A stretch of DNA of 64,000 nucleotides from Nocardioides turkmenicus (GCF_011045035.1 NZ_JAALAA010000004.1:186001-250000), one strand, 5' to 3'; positions 53,869-62,369 are shown, numbered from the stretch's first letter. The notes: generated by a model from the letters alone, not told the origin. Translations and numbers: made by a program.

Positions 53869-54399
53869 ATGGCAACGAAGACCGACACGAGCAGCGCCAC
53901 GCACACCTCGCACCCCGCGTTCATCCCGAGCCCGGCGTTCGCGACGCAGATGCAGCGCCTGCTCGTCGATCTGACCGAGCTCAGCCTGCAGGGCAAGCAG
54001 CTGCACTGGAACGTCGTGGGCAAGAACTTCCGCGACATGCACCTCGTCCTCGACGAGGTCGTCGACGCCGCCCGCGACTTCACCGACGAGGTCGCCGAGC
54101 GGATGCGTGCGCTCTACATCCTCCCCGACGGCCGCACCGGCACCGTCGCCGAGGACACCAGCCTCGCGCCGCTCCCGTCGACCGAGGTCGACACCGCGAC
54201 CGCCGCCGACCTGGCCGCCGCCGCGCTCTACGCCACCTCGAAGACCGCTCGCGAGATCCACGACGACATCGACGCCGAGGACCCGACGACCGCCGACCTG
54301 CTCCACGCGATCATCACCCGCCTCGAGCAGCTGGCCTGGTTCATCGACGCCGAGAACCGCGTCGCCAACCAGTCCGAGCCGGCTCAGCTGACCGTCTGA
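53869..54399 (+). CDS. dps: Dps family DNA-binding ferritin
   Basis: A 176-residue protein starting at ATG 53869 behind GGGGGA. The ferroxidase centre signature is QLHWNVVGKNFRDMHLVLDEVVDA, followed by DEVAERMRALYILPDG. The N-terminal tail is short and not Lys-rich, so DNA binding may be weak. It stores iron and detoxifies peroxide. A strong hairpin terminator follows. Confidence 0.95.
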   Translation: MATKTDTSSATHTSHPAFIPSPAFATQMQRLLVDLTELSLQGKQLHWNVVGKNFRDMHLVLDEVVDAARDFTDEVAERMRALYILPDGRTGTVAEDTSLAPLPSTEVDTATAADLAAAALYATSKTAREIHDDIDAEDPTTADLLHAIITRLEQLAWFIDAENRVANQSEPAQLTV

Positions 54400-54410
54400 T
54401 CTTTCCCTGA

Positions 54411-54442
54411 GGACGGCGTCCCGCGATCGCGGGGCGCCGTCC
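54411..54442 (+). terminator. dps terminator
   Basis: GGACGGCG pairs with CGCCGTCC, and inside it the CCCGCGATCGCGGG dyad continues the stem, giving an almost perfect 16-pair hairpin 11 bases after the dps stop. The reductase gene ends at 54456 on the other strand. Confidence 0.8.
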
Positions 54443-54455
54443 TTCGTCGTCCCGG

Positions 54456-55715
54456 CTAACCCCGCAGCAGACTGCGCAGGTTCTTGGCGGGATCGGCGAG
54501 ATCGGAAGCCCGTACGTCGACCCCTCGGTCGATCATCCGCCGCGCCGCGCGCACGGCGTTGGGGTCGTCCACCGCGACCGCGCCGATGACGCGCTCACCG
54601 CGGAGAGTGAAGACGGAGAAGGGCGGCTCGCCGACCACGCCGCGTACGACTGTCTGGTGGTCGCCGTCAGGCGAGCGCATCTCGCCGACGACCTCGACAT
54701 GCAGGCCGTAGCGGTCGGTCCAGAACCAGTGGACGGTCTCCGCCGGAGGGTCGATGCCGAGGATCGTCCTCGCCGCCCGCTGGCCGTCGTGCACCGCCGC
54801 CTCCCAGTGCTCGGCGCGGCGGTGGCCGCGGCGCCGGGAGCAGTCGCCGACGGCGAGCACCTTCGGGTGGGTCGTGACCTGGTGGTCGTCGACGACGACG
54901 CCGTTGTCGACCTCCAGCCCAGCGGCCTTCGCCACGGCCGTGTCCGGCGCCATCCCGACGGCGAGGAGAACGGCGTCGAACGTACGCGGCTCCGTCTCGC
55001 CCGCGATGTGTGCGACGACGCCGGCACGCGTCGACTCGAGCTTCTCGACGGTGGCGGTCACCGCCTCCACACCGTGGACCGCATGCAAGGAGTGCAGCCA
55101 CGCAGCGACCTGGGTGCCGACCGCAGCCGCGATCGGCGGGTCGGCCGGATCGACCAGAACGACCTCGCTGCCCAGCTTCCGAGCGGTCGAGGCGACCTCG
55201 GCCCCGATCAGCCCCGCCCCGACCACCAGCAACCGAGCGCCTGGGAGCAGCACGTGCCGCAGGGCATCGGCGTCCTCGGCACTTCGCAGTGTGTGGATCC
55301 CCGTGGTCGAGCGCGGGATCCCGAGACCGGCCGGTGGACGGTCGAGCCGCTCCGTGACGACGCGTTCGACGTCCGGCCACAGCGAGTGTCCGCCCGTCGC
55401 CAGCACGATCCTGTCGGCGGAGAGCTCCAGGCCGTCAGACAGCGTGACCGTGCCAGCAGCCGGATCCAGCGCCACCACCAATCCAGGCACAAGGTCGATC
55501 CGCTGCTCGGAGTACCACTCCGGAGCCTGCAGCGCGATCGACTCGAGGTCCTTGGCGCCCAAGAGGTAGTCCTTGGACAGGGGCGGGCGGTCGTACGGGA
55601 ACGGGTCGATGGTGAGGAGCGTCAGCTCGCCGGCGTACCCGTTCTTCCGCAGCTCCGCGACGGTCGAGACACCTGCGATGCCGCCACCGACGACGACGAC
55701 GGACGAGACCGTCAC
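54456..55715 (-). CDS. Ferredoxin reductase (FAD/NAD(P) type)
   Basis: A 419-residue flavoprotein. VVVVGGGIAGVSTVAELRK is the FAD motif, LLVVGAGLIGAEVASTARKL the NAD(P) motif, and VLAVGDCSRRRGHRRAEHW the second FAD contact. It belongs to the reductases of three-component Rieske oxygenases and P450 systems. The GTG start at 55715 overlaps the stop of the Rieske ferredoxin (GTGA), so they form an electron-transfer pair from NAD(P)H to the ferredoxin. No oxygenase is adjacent. Confidence 0.93.
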   Translation of the reverse strand: MTVSSVVVVGGGIAGVSTVAELRKNGYAGELTLLTIDPFPYDRPPLSKDYLLGAKDLESIALQAPEWYSEQRIDLVPGLVVALDPAAGTVTLSDGLELSADRIVLATGGHSLWPDVERVVTERLDRPPAGLGIPRSTTGIHTLRSAEDADALRHVLLPGARLLVVGAGLIGAEVASTARKLGSEVVLVDPADPPIAAAVGTQVAAWLHSLHAVHGVEAVTATVEKLESTRAGVVAHIAGETEPRTFDAVLLAVGMAPDTAVAKAAGLEVDNGVVVDDHQVTTHPKVLAVGDCSRRRGHRRAEHWEAAVHDGQRAARTILGIDPPAETVHWFWTDRYGLHVEVVGEMRSPDGDHQTVVRGVVGEPPFSVFTLRGERVIGAVAVDDPNAVRAARRMIDRGVDVRASDLADPAKNLRSLLRG

Positions 55716-56074
55716 GGCCTCTCGCCGGGGAAGAGGTAGATCTCCCCGTCACGCACCTCGACGCGGTGCGGCACGGTGTCGACCGTGGCCGGGAGGCCGT
55801 CGACCTTGCCGGTCTTGAGGTTGAACCGCGAGGAGTGCAGCGGGCACTCGACGTCGCCGTCCTCGACCCAGCCCTCGGCCAGCGAGGCGGTCTCGTGGGT
55901 GCAGGTGTCGTTGAGGGCCCAGCAGGTGCCGTCGTCGTCGCGGAGGATCGCGATGTCGTCCTCGGTGCCGGTGATCTTCGAGGAGATCGCGATGCCCTCG
56001 CCCTCGGGGATGTCGTCGAGGGAGGCGACGCGGATGCCTGAGCTGTTTCCGCCGTTTCCACTGTTTCCGGTCAT
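55712..56074 (-). CDS. Rieske-type [2Fe-2S] ferredoxin
   Basis: A 120-residue small Rieske protein starting at ATG 56074. The cluster ligands are C-T-H in NDTCTHETASLAEGW and C-P-L-H in VECPLHSSRFNLKTGKVDG, like BphF/NirD-type ferredoxins. It passes electrons from the adjacent reductase to an oxygenase that must be encoded elsewhere, possibly a P450 or ring-hydroxylating enzyme. The Asn/Gly-rich N-terminus is unusual. Confidence 0.93.
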   Translation of the reverse strand: MTGNSGNGGNSSGIRVASLDDIPEGEGIAISSKITGTEDDIAILRDDDGTCWALNDTCTHETASLAEGWVEDGDVECPLHSSRFNLKTGKVDGLPATVDTVPHRVEVRDGEIYLFPGERP

Positions 56075-56101
56075 GCCCCCATCTTCCAACGTGGACCACG
56101 A

Positions 56102-56135
56102 AGAACCGGCCACCTCCCCCGGGGTGGCCGGTTCT
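56102..56135. terminator. Terminator after the polyester hydrolase gene
   Basis: AGAACCGGCCACC (56102-56114) pairs perfectly with GGTGGCCGGTTCT (56123-56135). It lies just past the polyester hydrolase stop at 56154 on the minus strand, ahead of the Rieske ferredoxin promoter. Confidence 0.75.
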
Positions 56136-56153
56136 CGCGTCCGGACCGAGGGG

Positions 56154-57017
56154 TCAGTCCGGGCAGGTGTTGCGGTAGTCGGACAGGTAGATCGAGGACG
56201 GTGCCGGGCAGAGGAACTGCGAGTAGCGCGTGTCCTCGTCGACGTACCTCTTCAGCCAGGTGACGAAGAGCCGCCCCTGCCAGTCGTCGTCGGTGTTGGC
56301 GATGAAGTGGTCGCCGTTGTTGATCTCGCCGTACGCCTTCTCCCGAGCCCCGGTGGCCGAGGTGTAGAAGGGGATCGAGTGCGAGGCGACCGGCGCGACC
56401 GAGTCGTTCTCCGCGCCGATGATCATGGTCGGGATCTGGATGCCGGGCCAGGTCTTGTCGGTGTGCCAGGGCTGGAGTGCGACCGCGGCCTTGATCGAGG
56501 AGTCCTGGTTGGCGGCCTCCAGGGTGCCACCGCCGCCCATCGAGTGGCCGGAGACGGCGATCCGCGACTCGTCGAGACGGGTGGCGACCGCGGAGGACGC
56601 GCTCGACTTCAGGTAGCGCACGGCGGCGAGGATCTGCGTCCCGCGGCTCTCCGGCTGGTCGTAGCGCGAGTTGGTGTCGATCGCGAAGACCACGAACCCG
56701 TGCGACGCGACGCGGCGGGCGACCGAGGCGTAGGAGGTGGACGACGCCGTGAAGCCCGGCGCGAGGACGACACCGCCGAACGTCCCCGCCGTCGTCGTGG
56801 TGGGGTAGTAGATCGTCCCGCCGCCGAAGCCGGTCACCAGCGAGGAGACCGACGTCGAGGAGAGGGAGAACGTGCCGTTGTCCAGGACGCTGGCGGACGT
56901 CGGGTCCGGCCCGCGCTCGTAGGGGCTCTCCGCGTCGGCCGGCGCGACCAGGCCGAAGAGGGGGAGAGTGACGGCCGCGGCGACCGCGGCGATTCGGAGA
57001 GAGAGTGATCTGAGCAC
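56154..57017 (-). CDS. Secreted polyester hydrolase (cutinase/PETase family)
   Basis: A 287-residue secreted enzyme starting at GTG 57017, with GAAGGAG eight bases upstream; signal peptide to about residue 29. It is homologous to Thermobifida cutinases and IsPETase: nucleophile Ser159 in GHSMGG, Asp205 in ENDSVAP, His237 in GDHF. The spacings of 46 and 32 equal those of TfCut2. The clamp residues are Phe89 in APGFT (Tyr/Phe there normally), Met160 and Trp184 in QPWH. IDTNSRYDQPESR matches the family block, and Cys270/Cys285 form the C-terminal disulfide. It should cleave ester bonds in cutin and synthetic polyesters. Real PET activity is not shown by sequence. Confidence 0.92.
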   Translation of the reverse strand: MLRSLSLRIAAVAAAVTLPLFGLVAPADAESPYERGPDPTSASVLDNGTFSLSSTSVSSLVTGFGGGTIYYPTTTTAGTFGGVVLAPGFTASSTSYASVARRVASHGFVVFAIDTNSRYDQPESRGTQILAAVRYLKSSASSAVATRLDESRIAVSGHSMGGGGTLEAANQDSSIKAAVALQPWHTDKTWPGIQIPTMIIGAENDSVAPVASHSIPFYTSATGAREKAYGEINNGDHFIANTDDDWQGRLFVTWLKRYVDEDTRYSQFLCPAPSSIYLSDYRNTCPD

Positions 57018-57154
57018 CGAGCATGCTCCTTCGTCCATCCGGCCCCGGGCTGTCCGGGGTTCCGGTTGCTACTCGAAGGTAGGGGCGTCGGCGGGCGCCG
57101 GGCACCGGCACGGAGGCAGAACCTGTTTGTGCGCCTGTCACAAAACAGAAACAA

Positions 57155-57186
57155 GCGGCGTACGCAGGTGGGGCTGCGTACGCCGC
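57155..57186 (-). terminator. Chitinase terminator
   Basis: GCGGCGTACGCAG and CTGCGTACGCCGC pair around a 6-base loop, extended by CAGAAAC/GTTTCTG outside a two-base mismatch. On the minus strand it ends in a T-rich run, 50-85 bases after the chitinase stop. Confidence 0.8.
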
Positions 57187-57239
57187 CGGTTTCTGTGCGG
57201 GGTGTGGCGTCAGCAGTGCTTATCGCTTCGGGCTCCGCT

Positions 57240-58409
57240 TCAGCAGTACAGATTCCCGCCCGGGTCGACCCCGAGCAGCGAGGTGACCTCGCGGTAGTTG
57301 TCGACGCGGCTCTGGACCTGCGCCGGGTTGCCGCCGTTGCACTCGATGGCGCCGTTGATGGCCCGGATGGTCTCGCCGAAGCCGGCGCCGTTGACCATGG
57401 CCGCGTGCGGGGTCATGGTGCCGGGGCCGCTCTGCGTGTTCCAGTACCAGAGCCCGGTCTTCCAGGCGACCGCCGGATCGGTGGCGGCCAGGTTCGGGTT
57501 GTTCAGCAGGTCGATCCCGAGCGCGTCGCCGGCGGCCTTGTAGTTGAAGTTCCAGCTCAGCTGGACCGGGCCGCGGCCGTAGTACTGGTCGTTGCCTGCG
57601 GGGCAGCCGTAGGGCTGGGACGTGTCGCAGTAGTGCGGGTAGTTGGCTTCGTTCTGCTCCACGACGTACTGCAGGTCACCGGTCTCGTGGGCGACGTTCG
57701 CGATGAACGCGGCGGCCTCGCGCTTCTGGGTCGCCTCGTCACCGGAATTGGTGAACTCCGGATAGGCGCTCAGGGCCTCGACGAGGCCGCTGTACGTGTA
57801 GAAGGGGTTGCGGTTGGGGAAGAGCTGGTTGAACTGCGCCTCGCTGACCGGGAACTCTCCAGCGACCGGCTCCGGGGACTCCGGGTCGGTGGCGGTGCCG
57901 CCGATGTTCACGTCGATGCAGGCGTAGAAGGCGTTCGCGGTGTCGGCGACGTTCCAGACCGCGAGCACCTTCTGCCGGCCGGTGAAGGAGCCGAAGTCGA
58001 CCTGGTGCTCGACGGTGGCCGGCGGCTGCGCACCGCCGTCGTCGAACTCGGCGATCTTGGTGCCACCGATGAAGTACTGCCAGGTGCTGGTGCTGTGCCG
58101 GGCGGTCAGCGACCAGGTGAAGGTCTGGGTCTTGCCCACGGGCGTGGCCTGCCAGTTCTTCGAGTCGTCGTCGAGCTCGGCGAACCGGGAGTTGCCCCCG
58201 GAGCAGCTGGTCAGGCCCTTCGGGCCCTCGACGCTCTGTGGTTCGTACTTGATGTCCCCGCACTCCACGGTGCCGGCAGCGCACTGCGCCTGTCGGCTCG
58301 GGGGGTTCGAGATGTAGCCGTGCGCACTTGCGGGGCTCGTCGGCAGCATTGCCAGGACGGGCGCCAGCAAGATCCCGCCGAGAACGGCGATCTTCGTTGT
58401 CGTACGCAT
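57240..58409 (-). CDS. AA10 lytic polysaccharide monooxygenase fused to GH19 chitinase
   Basis: A 389-residue secreted protein starting at ATG 58409 behind AAGGAG. After a signal peptide (ends ASA) the mature N-terminal His30 (HGYISNPPSRQ) and His105 form the copper brace of an AA10 LPMO; DTANAFYACIDVNIGG closes that domain (to about residue 175). A very short linker leads to a GH19 chitinase: AFIANVAHETGDLQYVVEQN contains the catalytic Glu, followed by YYGRGPVQLSWNFNY. Separate LPMO and GH19 proteins are commoner; the fusion lets oxidative and hydrolytic cleavage act at one spot. ROK repressor and operator are divergent. Confidence 0.92.
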   Translation of the reverse strand: MRTTTKIAVLGGILLAPVLAMLPTSPASAHGYISNPPSRQAQCAAGTVECGDIKYEPQSVEGPKGLTSCSGGNSRFAELDDDSKNWQATPVGKTQTFTWSLTARHSTSTWQYFIGGTKIAEFDDGGAQPPATVEHQVDFGSFTGRQKVLAVWNVADTANAFYACIDVNIGGTATDPESPEPVAGEFPVSEAQFNQLFPNRNPFYTYSGLVEALSAYPEFTNSGDEATQKREAAAFIANVAHETGDLQYVVEQNEANYPHYCDTSQPYGCPAGNDQYYGRGPVQLSWNFNYKAAGDALGIDLLNNPNLAATDPAVAWKTGLWYWNTQSGPGTMTPHAAMVNGAGFGETIRAINGAIECNGGNPAQVQSRVDNYREVTSLLGVDPGGNLYC

Positions 58410-58454
58410 TCCAAGCTCCTTGAGGGGGTTGAGATGGATGGCGATCGAAGCCCT

Positions 58455-58475
58455 ACTGTAAGGTTCCTTTACAGT
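58455..58475. promoter_or_regulatory. ROK-type operator between chitinase and repressor
   Basis: Arms ACTGTAA (58455-58461) and TTACAGT (58469-58475) with a partly symmetric centre give a 21-base dyad in the divergent region. Its place 46 bases upstream of the chitinase start suggests a repressor site for the ROK protein, released by a chitin-derived sugar. Confidence 0.65.
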
Positions 58476-58574
58476 TACCGTCCAGCCCCCATGCGGACAA
58501 TCACCGGCGCGACGCCCGGAATTGTTAGGTTGGTTTTCCGTACGCCACCCTCCCCCTCGAAAGGAGCGCCGCCG

Positions 58575-59735
58575 ATGTCGAGAGCACCCAAGACACACCT
58601 GATCCGCGACACCAACGACCGCGCGGCGCTCGACCTGATGCTCTCCGACGGGCCGGTGACGAAGACCCGGCTCGGCGAGCTCGTCGGCCTCTCGAAGGTG
58701 ACCGCCGGACAGCTGCTGACCCGGCTCGGCGACCGCGGCCTCGTCCAGGTCGTCGGCACCCAGCAGGGCGGCCGCGGCCCCAACGCCGCACTCTACGGCG
58801 TGGTCCCGTCGGCCGGCTACGTCGCCGCCCTCCACATCGGACCCGACCAGATCACCGCGTCGGTCGCCGACATCACCGGCACCGAGCTGGCCACCGGCGA
58901 GCTCGACCCCCACGAGGCCTCCGACCCGGTCGAGGCGGTGCGGGCCACCGTCGCCAACGCCACCGAGCGCGCCGGCATCACCATCGAGCAGCTCCGCTGT
59001 CTCTCGATCGGCACCCCCGGCATGATCGACCCGCGCACCGGCGACATCCGCTTCGCCAACGACCTGCCCGACTGGCGCGCCGGCGTGCTCGAGGACCTCC
59101 GCCGCAGCTTCCAGCGGCCGATACTGATCGAGAACGACGTCAACCTGGCCGGGCTCGCCGAGCAGTCCGCGGGCGCGACCCACGGCGTCAAGGACTCGGT
59201 GCTCGCCTGGATCGACCGCGGCCTGGGGCTCGCGGTGATCGTCGACGGCCGCCTCCACCGCGGCGCCGGTGGCGGTGCGGGCGAGATCGGCTACCTGGCG
59301 GTCCCCGGCGCCTCCACGCCCCACGGCACCGACAGCCCGCAGCACGCCGCCTTCCAGTCACTGGTCAGCGTCGAGGCCATGGACACCCTCGCCCGTGCGT
59401 TCGGGCTGAGCGGTGACGGTGTGGGCTGCGTACGCTCCGCGGTCGAGGGCGACCCCGACGCCGAGCCGTTCCTCGACGAGCTGGCCCGCAGGCTCGCCCT
59501 CGGCCTGGCGGGCATCTGCGTGGTGCTCGACCCCGAGCTGTGCGTGCTCGCCGGCGAGGTCGGGCGCGCCGGCGGCGAGGTCCTGGCCGCGCGGGTGCAG
59601 AAGGCGATCGCCTCCCTCGGCCCCAACGTCCCCACGGTCGTCCCGACCGCGATCTCCGGCGACCCGGTGCTCCGCGGCGCCCTGCAGATCGGCCTCGACA
59701 CGGCTCGCGACGAGGTCTTCTCGAACCAGGGCTGA
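58575..59735 (+). CDS. ROK-family transcriptional repressor
   Basis: A 386-residue regulator with a winged HTH (TKTRLGELVGLSKVTAGQLL) and a C-terminal sugar-kinase-like ROK domain (SIGTPGMIDPRTGDIR; ENDVNLAGLAEQSAGA; IDRGLGLAVIVDGRLHRGAG; GAGEIGYL). It resembles NagC/XylR-type repressors. The ROK zinc Cys cluster is not obvious. The start is ATG 58575 behind AAGGAG. Divergent from the LPMO-chitinase, it probably represses it until chito-oligosaccharides or GlcNAc bind. Confidence 0.92.
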   Translation: MSRAPKTHLIRDTNDRAALDLMLSDGPVTKTRLGELVGLSKVTAGQLLTRLGDRGLVQVVGTQQGGRGPNAALYGVVPSAGYVAALHIGPDQITASVADITGTELATGELDPHEASDPVEAVRATVANATERAGITIEQLRCLSIGTPGMIDPRTGDIRFANDLPDWRAGVLEDLRRSFQRPILIENDVNLAGLAEQSAGATHGVKDSVLAWIDRGLGLAVIVDGRLHRGAGGGAGEIGYLAVPGASTPHGTDSPQHAAFQSLVSVEAMDTLARAFGLSGDGVGCVRSAVEGDPDAEPFLDELARRLALGLAGICVVLDPELCVLAGEVGRAGGEVLAARVQKAIASLGPNVPTVVPTAISGDPVLRGALQIGLDTARDEVFSNQG

Positions 59736-59784
59736 CCCCGACGACCCCGCTTCGGCGATCAGGGGAACGCCCGATGCCATACGT

Positions 59785-59808
59785 ATCTCGACTACATATC
59801 GTCGAGAT
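59785..59808. promoter_or_regulatory. ATCTCGAC/GTCGAGAT operator at start of multicopper oxidase operon
   Basis: Perfect 8-base arms ATCTCGAC and GTCGAGAT are spaced by 8 bases and end one base before the GTG start at 59809. ACGTATCT/AGATACGT (59781-59788 and 59819-59826) form an outer interleaved dyad. Together they would allow a repressor to cover the start codon. Confidence 0.55.
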
Positions 59809-60219
59809 GTGACCACAGAGATACGTCAGCGTCGACCACGCATCAGCCTCTTCTGCTTCCGAGCAGTGGCGGTCGTGACCGCGCTCTTCGCGATCGGGCA
59901 ACCGATCTTCATCGGCTCCTACTTCTCCGGCACCTTCGAGGCGCTGGGACTCCACTCCGCCGGCGCGGCGGCACTGCAGGCGCTCGGCCTGCTGCTGCCG
60001 ATCGCCGCAGGCGCCGTCGTCGCGATGCGCGGCCGCTGGTGGTTCCTGATCTGGTCGGTCGCCCTCTTCTTCCTCATCCACGTGCAGGCGATCCTCGGCT
60101 ACACCCGGGTCCTCCAGCTGCACGTCCCGGTCGGCGTCCTCACCGTCGGGATCGCGGTGGCCCTCGCCCTCGCCTCGCTGCGCCGCGGCGCCGGCAACCC
60201 GCGGGAGGTGCGGCGATGA
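59809..60219 (+). CDS. Small membrane protein upstream of multicopper oxidase
   Basis: A 136-residue protein starting at GTG 59809, with four hydrophobic helices (for example FRAVAVVTALFAIGQPIFIG and WFLIWSVALFFLIHVQAIL) and charged ends. It overlaps the multicopper oxidase start (ATGA), so the two are coupled. It might be a membrane partner for electron or metal handling; I do not recognise the family. Confidence 0.75.
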   Translation: MTTEIRQRRPRISLFCFRAVAVVTALFAIGQPIFIGSYFSGTFEALGLHSAGAAALQALGLLLPIAAGAVVAMRGRWWFLIWSVALFFLIHVQAILGYTRVLQLHVPVGVLTVGIAVALALASLRRGAGNPREVRR

Positions 60220-61799
60220 AGCTCAGCCGACGCACCCTCCTCGGCGCCGGGCTGGCCGCTCCGGTCGCCGGATCGCTGGTCTCCTGCGGCGACGCCCCCG
60301 GTCAGACCGGACGGATCCTGCGCAGCGCGGCACGACTGCCGAAGGCGTACACGACGCCGTTGCCGTTGCCGCCCGTCAAGCGCCCTGCGAGCGGCCTGAT
60401 CTCGATCGAGCAGCGCAGTGCCTCGGTGGAGATCCTGCCCGGGCTGCGGACCGAGATGATGACGTACGACGGGGTCTTCCCCGGGCCGACGCTGGAGACC
60501 CGTCGCGGCGAGACCGTGACCGTACGCCACACCAACTCCCTCACCCTGCCGACAGCGACGCACCTCCACGGCGGGCACACCCCGGCGGAGAGCGACGGCT
60601 GGCCGACGGATCTGCTGGTGCCGCCCGGGTTCGAGGCGCGTCACGCCGGCCACGGAGCCGGCCACACAGGCGGCCACGGCGGAGGTCATGGCGGCGACCA
60701 CGAGACCATGGACGACCCGAAGGCGCAGGTCAGGACCGGAAAGCGGGACTACCGCTATCCGCTCGACCAGCCCGCGACGACGCTCTGGTACCACGACCAC
60801 CGGATGGACTTCACCGCCCCGCAGGTGTGGCGCGGCCTGGCCGGGTTCCACATCGTCCGTGACGACGAGGAGGACGCGCTCTCGCTGCCGCGCGGCGAGC
60901 GGGAGATCCCGCTGATGATCGCCGACCGAGCGTTCGACGAGGACGGCGCGCTGCGCTATCCCGCACTCGACCCGGAGCTGCTCGGCCAGCCGGGCGTCGA
61001 GGACCGCTACATGGCCGGCGTGCTCGGCGACGTCATCCTGGTCAACGGCGCCCCCTGGCCGGAGGCGGAGATCGAGGCTGCGCAGTATCGCTTGCGGCTG
61101 CTCAACGCCTCCAACGCGCGCCGCTACACGCTCCGCCTGCGCACCGACTCCGGCACGCCTGTGCGGTTCACGCAGATCGGCTCCGACGGCGGGCTCCTTG
61201 CCGCCCCCGTCGAGCACGACGAGATCACGATGGCGTCGGGTGAGCGGTTCGACGTCGTCGTCGACTTCCGTTCGCTGCCACCCGGGACGACCGTCGAGAT
61301 GCGCAACGGTCTCGGCACCGGCCGGACCGCTCAGGTGATGCGGTTCCGGATCACCCGCCGAGCGACCGACGACGTCCGGCTCCCGGAGAGGCTGGCCGAC
61401 GTACCCGAGCCCGAGAAGCCCGACGGCGCGGTCGTCCGCAGGTGGCACTTCCGCAAGGCGAGCGTCCACGGCCGCCGCGGCTGGGGCATCAACGGCAAGC
61501 CGTTCGACCCGGCCGTCCCCCAGGCCCAGGTGCCGCTGGGCTCCACGGAGATCTGGGAGTTCTTCACCGACGCGCACCACCCGGTCCACGTCCACCTCTC
61601 GCCCTTCCAGGTCCTCCGCCGCGGCAACCACGGCCCCGGTCCGATGGACCTCGGCTGGAAGGACACCGTCGACGTCCGTCCCTACGAGGCCGTCCGGGTC
61701 CGGGTCAGGTTCGAGAAGTACGCCGGCCGGTTCCTGATCCACTGCCACAACCTCGAGCACGAGGACATGGCGATGATGGCCGGCTTCGAGACCGTGTGA
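60216..61799 (+). CDS. Multicopper oxidase
   Basis: A 527-residue oxidase. The start SRRTLLGAGLAAPVAGSLVSCG looks like a Tat-type signal with a lipobox (VSCG). Copper motifs: THLHGG, WYHDHR, HHPVHVHLS and HCHNLEHEDMAMM (type 1 Cys in HCHNLEH). Between the first two is a loop with six His spaced by Gly (ARHAGHGAGHTGGHGGGHGG, about residues 140-160). It would oxidise copper, iron or phenolics on the outer surface. The ATG overlaps the preceding gene's stop. Confidence 0.94.
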   Translation: MKLSRRTLLGAGLAAPVAGSLVSCGDAPGQTGRILRSAARLPKAYTTPLPLPPVKRPASGLISIEQRSASVEILPGLRTEMMTYDGVFPGPTLETRRGETVTVRHTNSLTLPTATHLHGGHTPAESDGWPTDLLVPPGFEARHAGHGAGHTGGHGGGHGGDHETMDDPKAQVRTGKRDYRYPLDQPATTLWYHDHRMDFTAPQVWRGLAGFHIVRDDEEDALSLPRGEREIPLMIADRAFDEDGALRYPALDPELLGQPGVEDRYMAGVLGDVILVNGAPWPEAEIEAAQYRLRLLNASNARRYTLRLRTDSGTPVRFTQIGSDGGLLAAPVEHDEITMASGERFDVVVDFRSLPPGTTVEMRNGLGTGRTAQVMRFRITRRATDDVRLPERLADVPEPEKPDGAVVRRWHFRKASVHGRRGWGINGKPFDPAVPQAQVPLGSTEIWEFFTDAHHPVHVHLSPFQVLRRGNHGPGPMDLGWKDTVDVRPYEAVRVRVRFEKYAGRFLIHCHNLEHEDMAMMAGFETV

Positions 61800-61829
61800 C
61801 TCGGCGCCGGCCAGGCCCCTTCCGGGAGT

Positions 61830-62325
61830 CGGATTGGTCAGCCGGCGAGAAGGTGCCCATGCGAAGCGGCCGATCGCCACGGAAGCGGCCAGGGCCAGGT
61901 AGATCGCGTCCAGCAGCGCGAGATTGGTCTCGCCACGGCGGATCCGCAGGATCACGGCACCAATCATGACCAGCGACACGCCGCTGGCCGCCAGCGCCGA
62001 GGATCTCGAGTCCTCCGATCGCCTTGAGGGAACCGGGTCGGAAGTCGAGGACCCACCGCGAGGCGTCACCCATCGCGGCCATCTTCTCCCTGGGGACGAA
62101 CAGCTTCCCGAACCCGGAGAGCAGGTAGACGGCGGTCAACAACCCCTGCGTTGGACGACCCACCACGGTCGTCAGCCAACCGACCAGGCTGTCGATCGTG
62201 GCCTCGTCCTGCCGCGCCAGCCGGATCCACACCTCCCGCACCGCGTCCTCGGCGTCAGCCCGCGATCCGAGCATCCGATAGGCGATCGCCACCAGGCGCT
62301 CACGCTGTTGCTCGAATGACTCCGC
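61830..62325 (-). pseudogene. Fused remnants of an ECF sigma factor and a DoxX-like gene
   Basis: The minus strand from about 62325 reads the start of an ECF (SigJ/ECF41-like) sigma factor region 2 (ESFEQQRERLVAIAYRMLGS; EDAVREVWIRLARQ). It then jumps at about 62152 in the same frame to a DoxX-family sequence (GLLTAVYLLSGFGKLFVPRE, WVLDFRPGSLKAIGGLEILG). The frame breaks near 61995, and the next frame continues ASGVSLVMIGAVILRIRRGE and LALAASVAIGRF. Such sigma factors commonly lie beside DoxX genes, so a deletion has merged the two, with a second small deletion in DoxX. The remaining 570-base gap around it holds nothing else I can support. Confidence 0.7.
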
Positions 62326-62369
62326 CAGTCGTCACGACAGCAAGGTTCCTCCGACCGACTCGCATCGGC

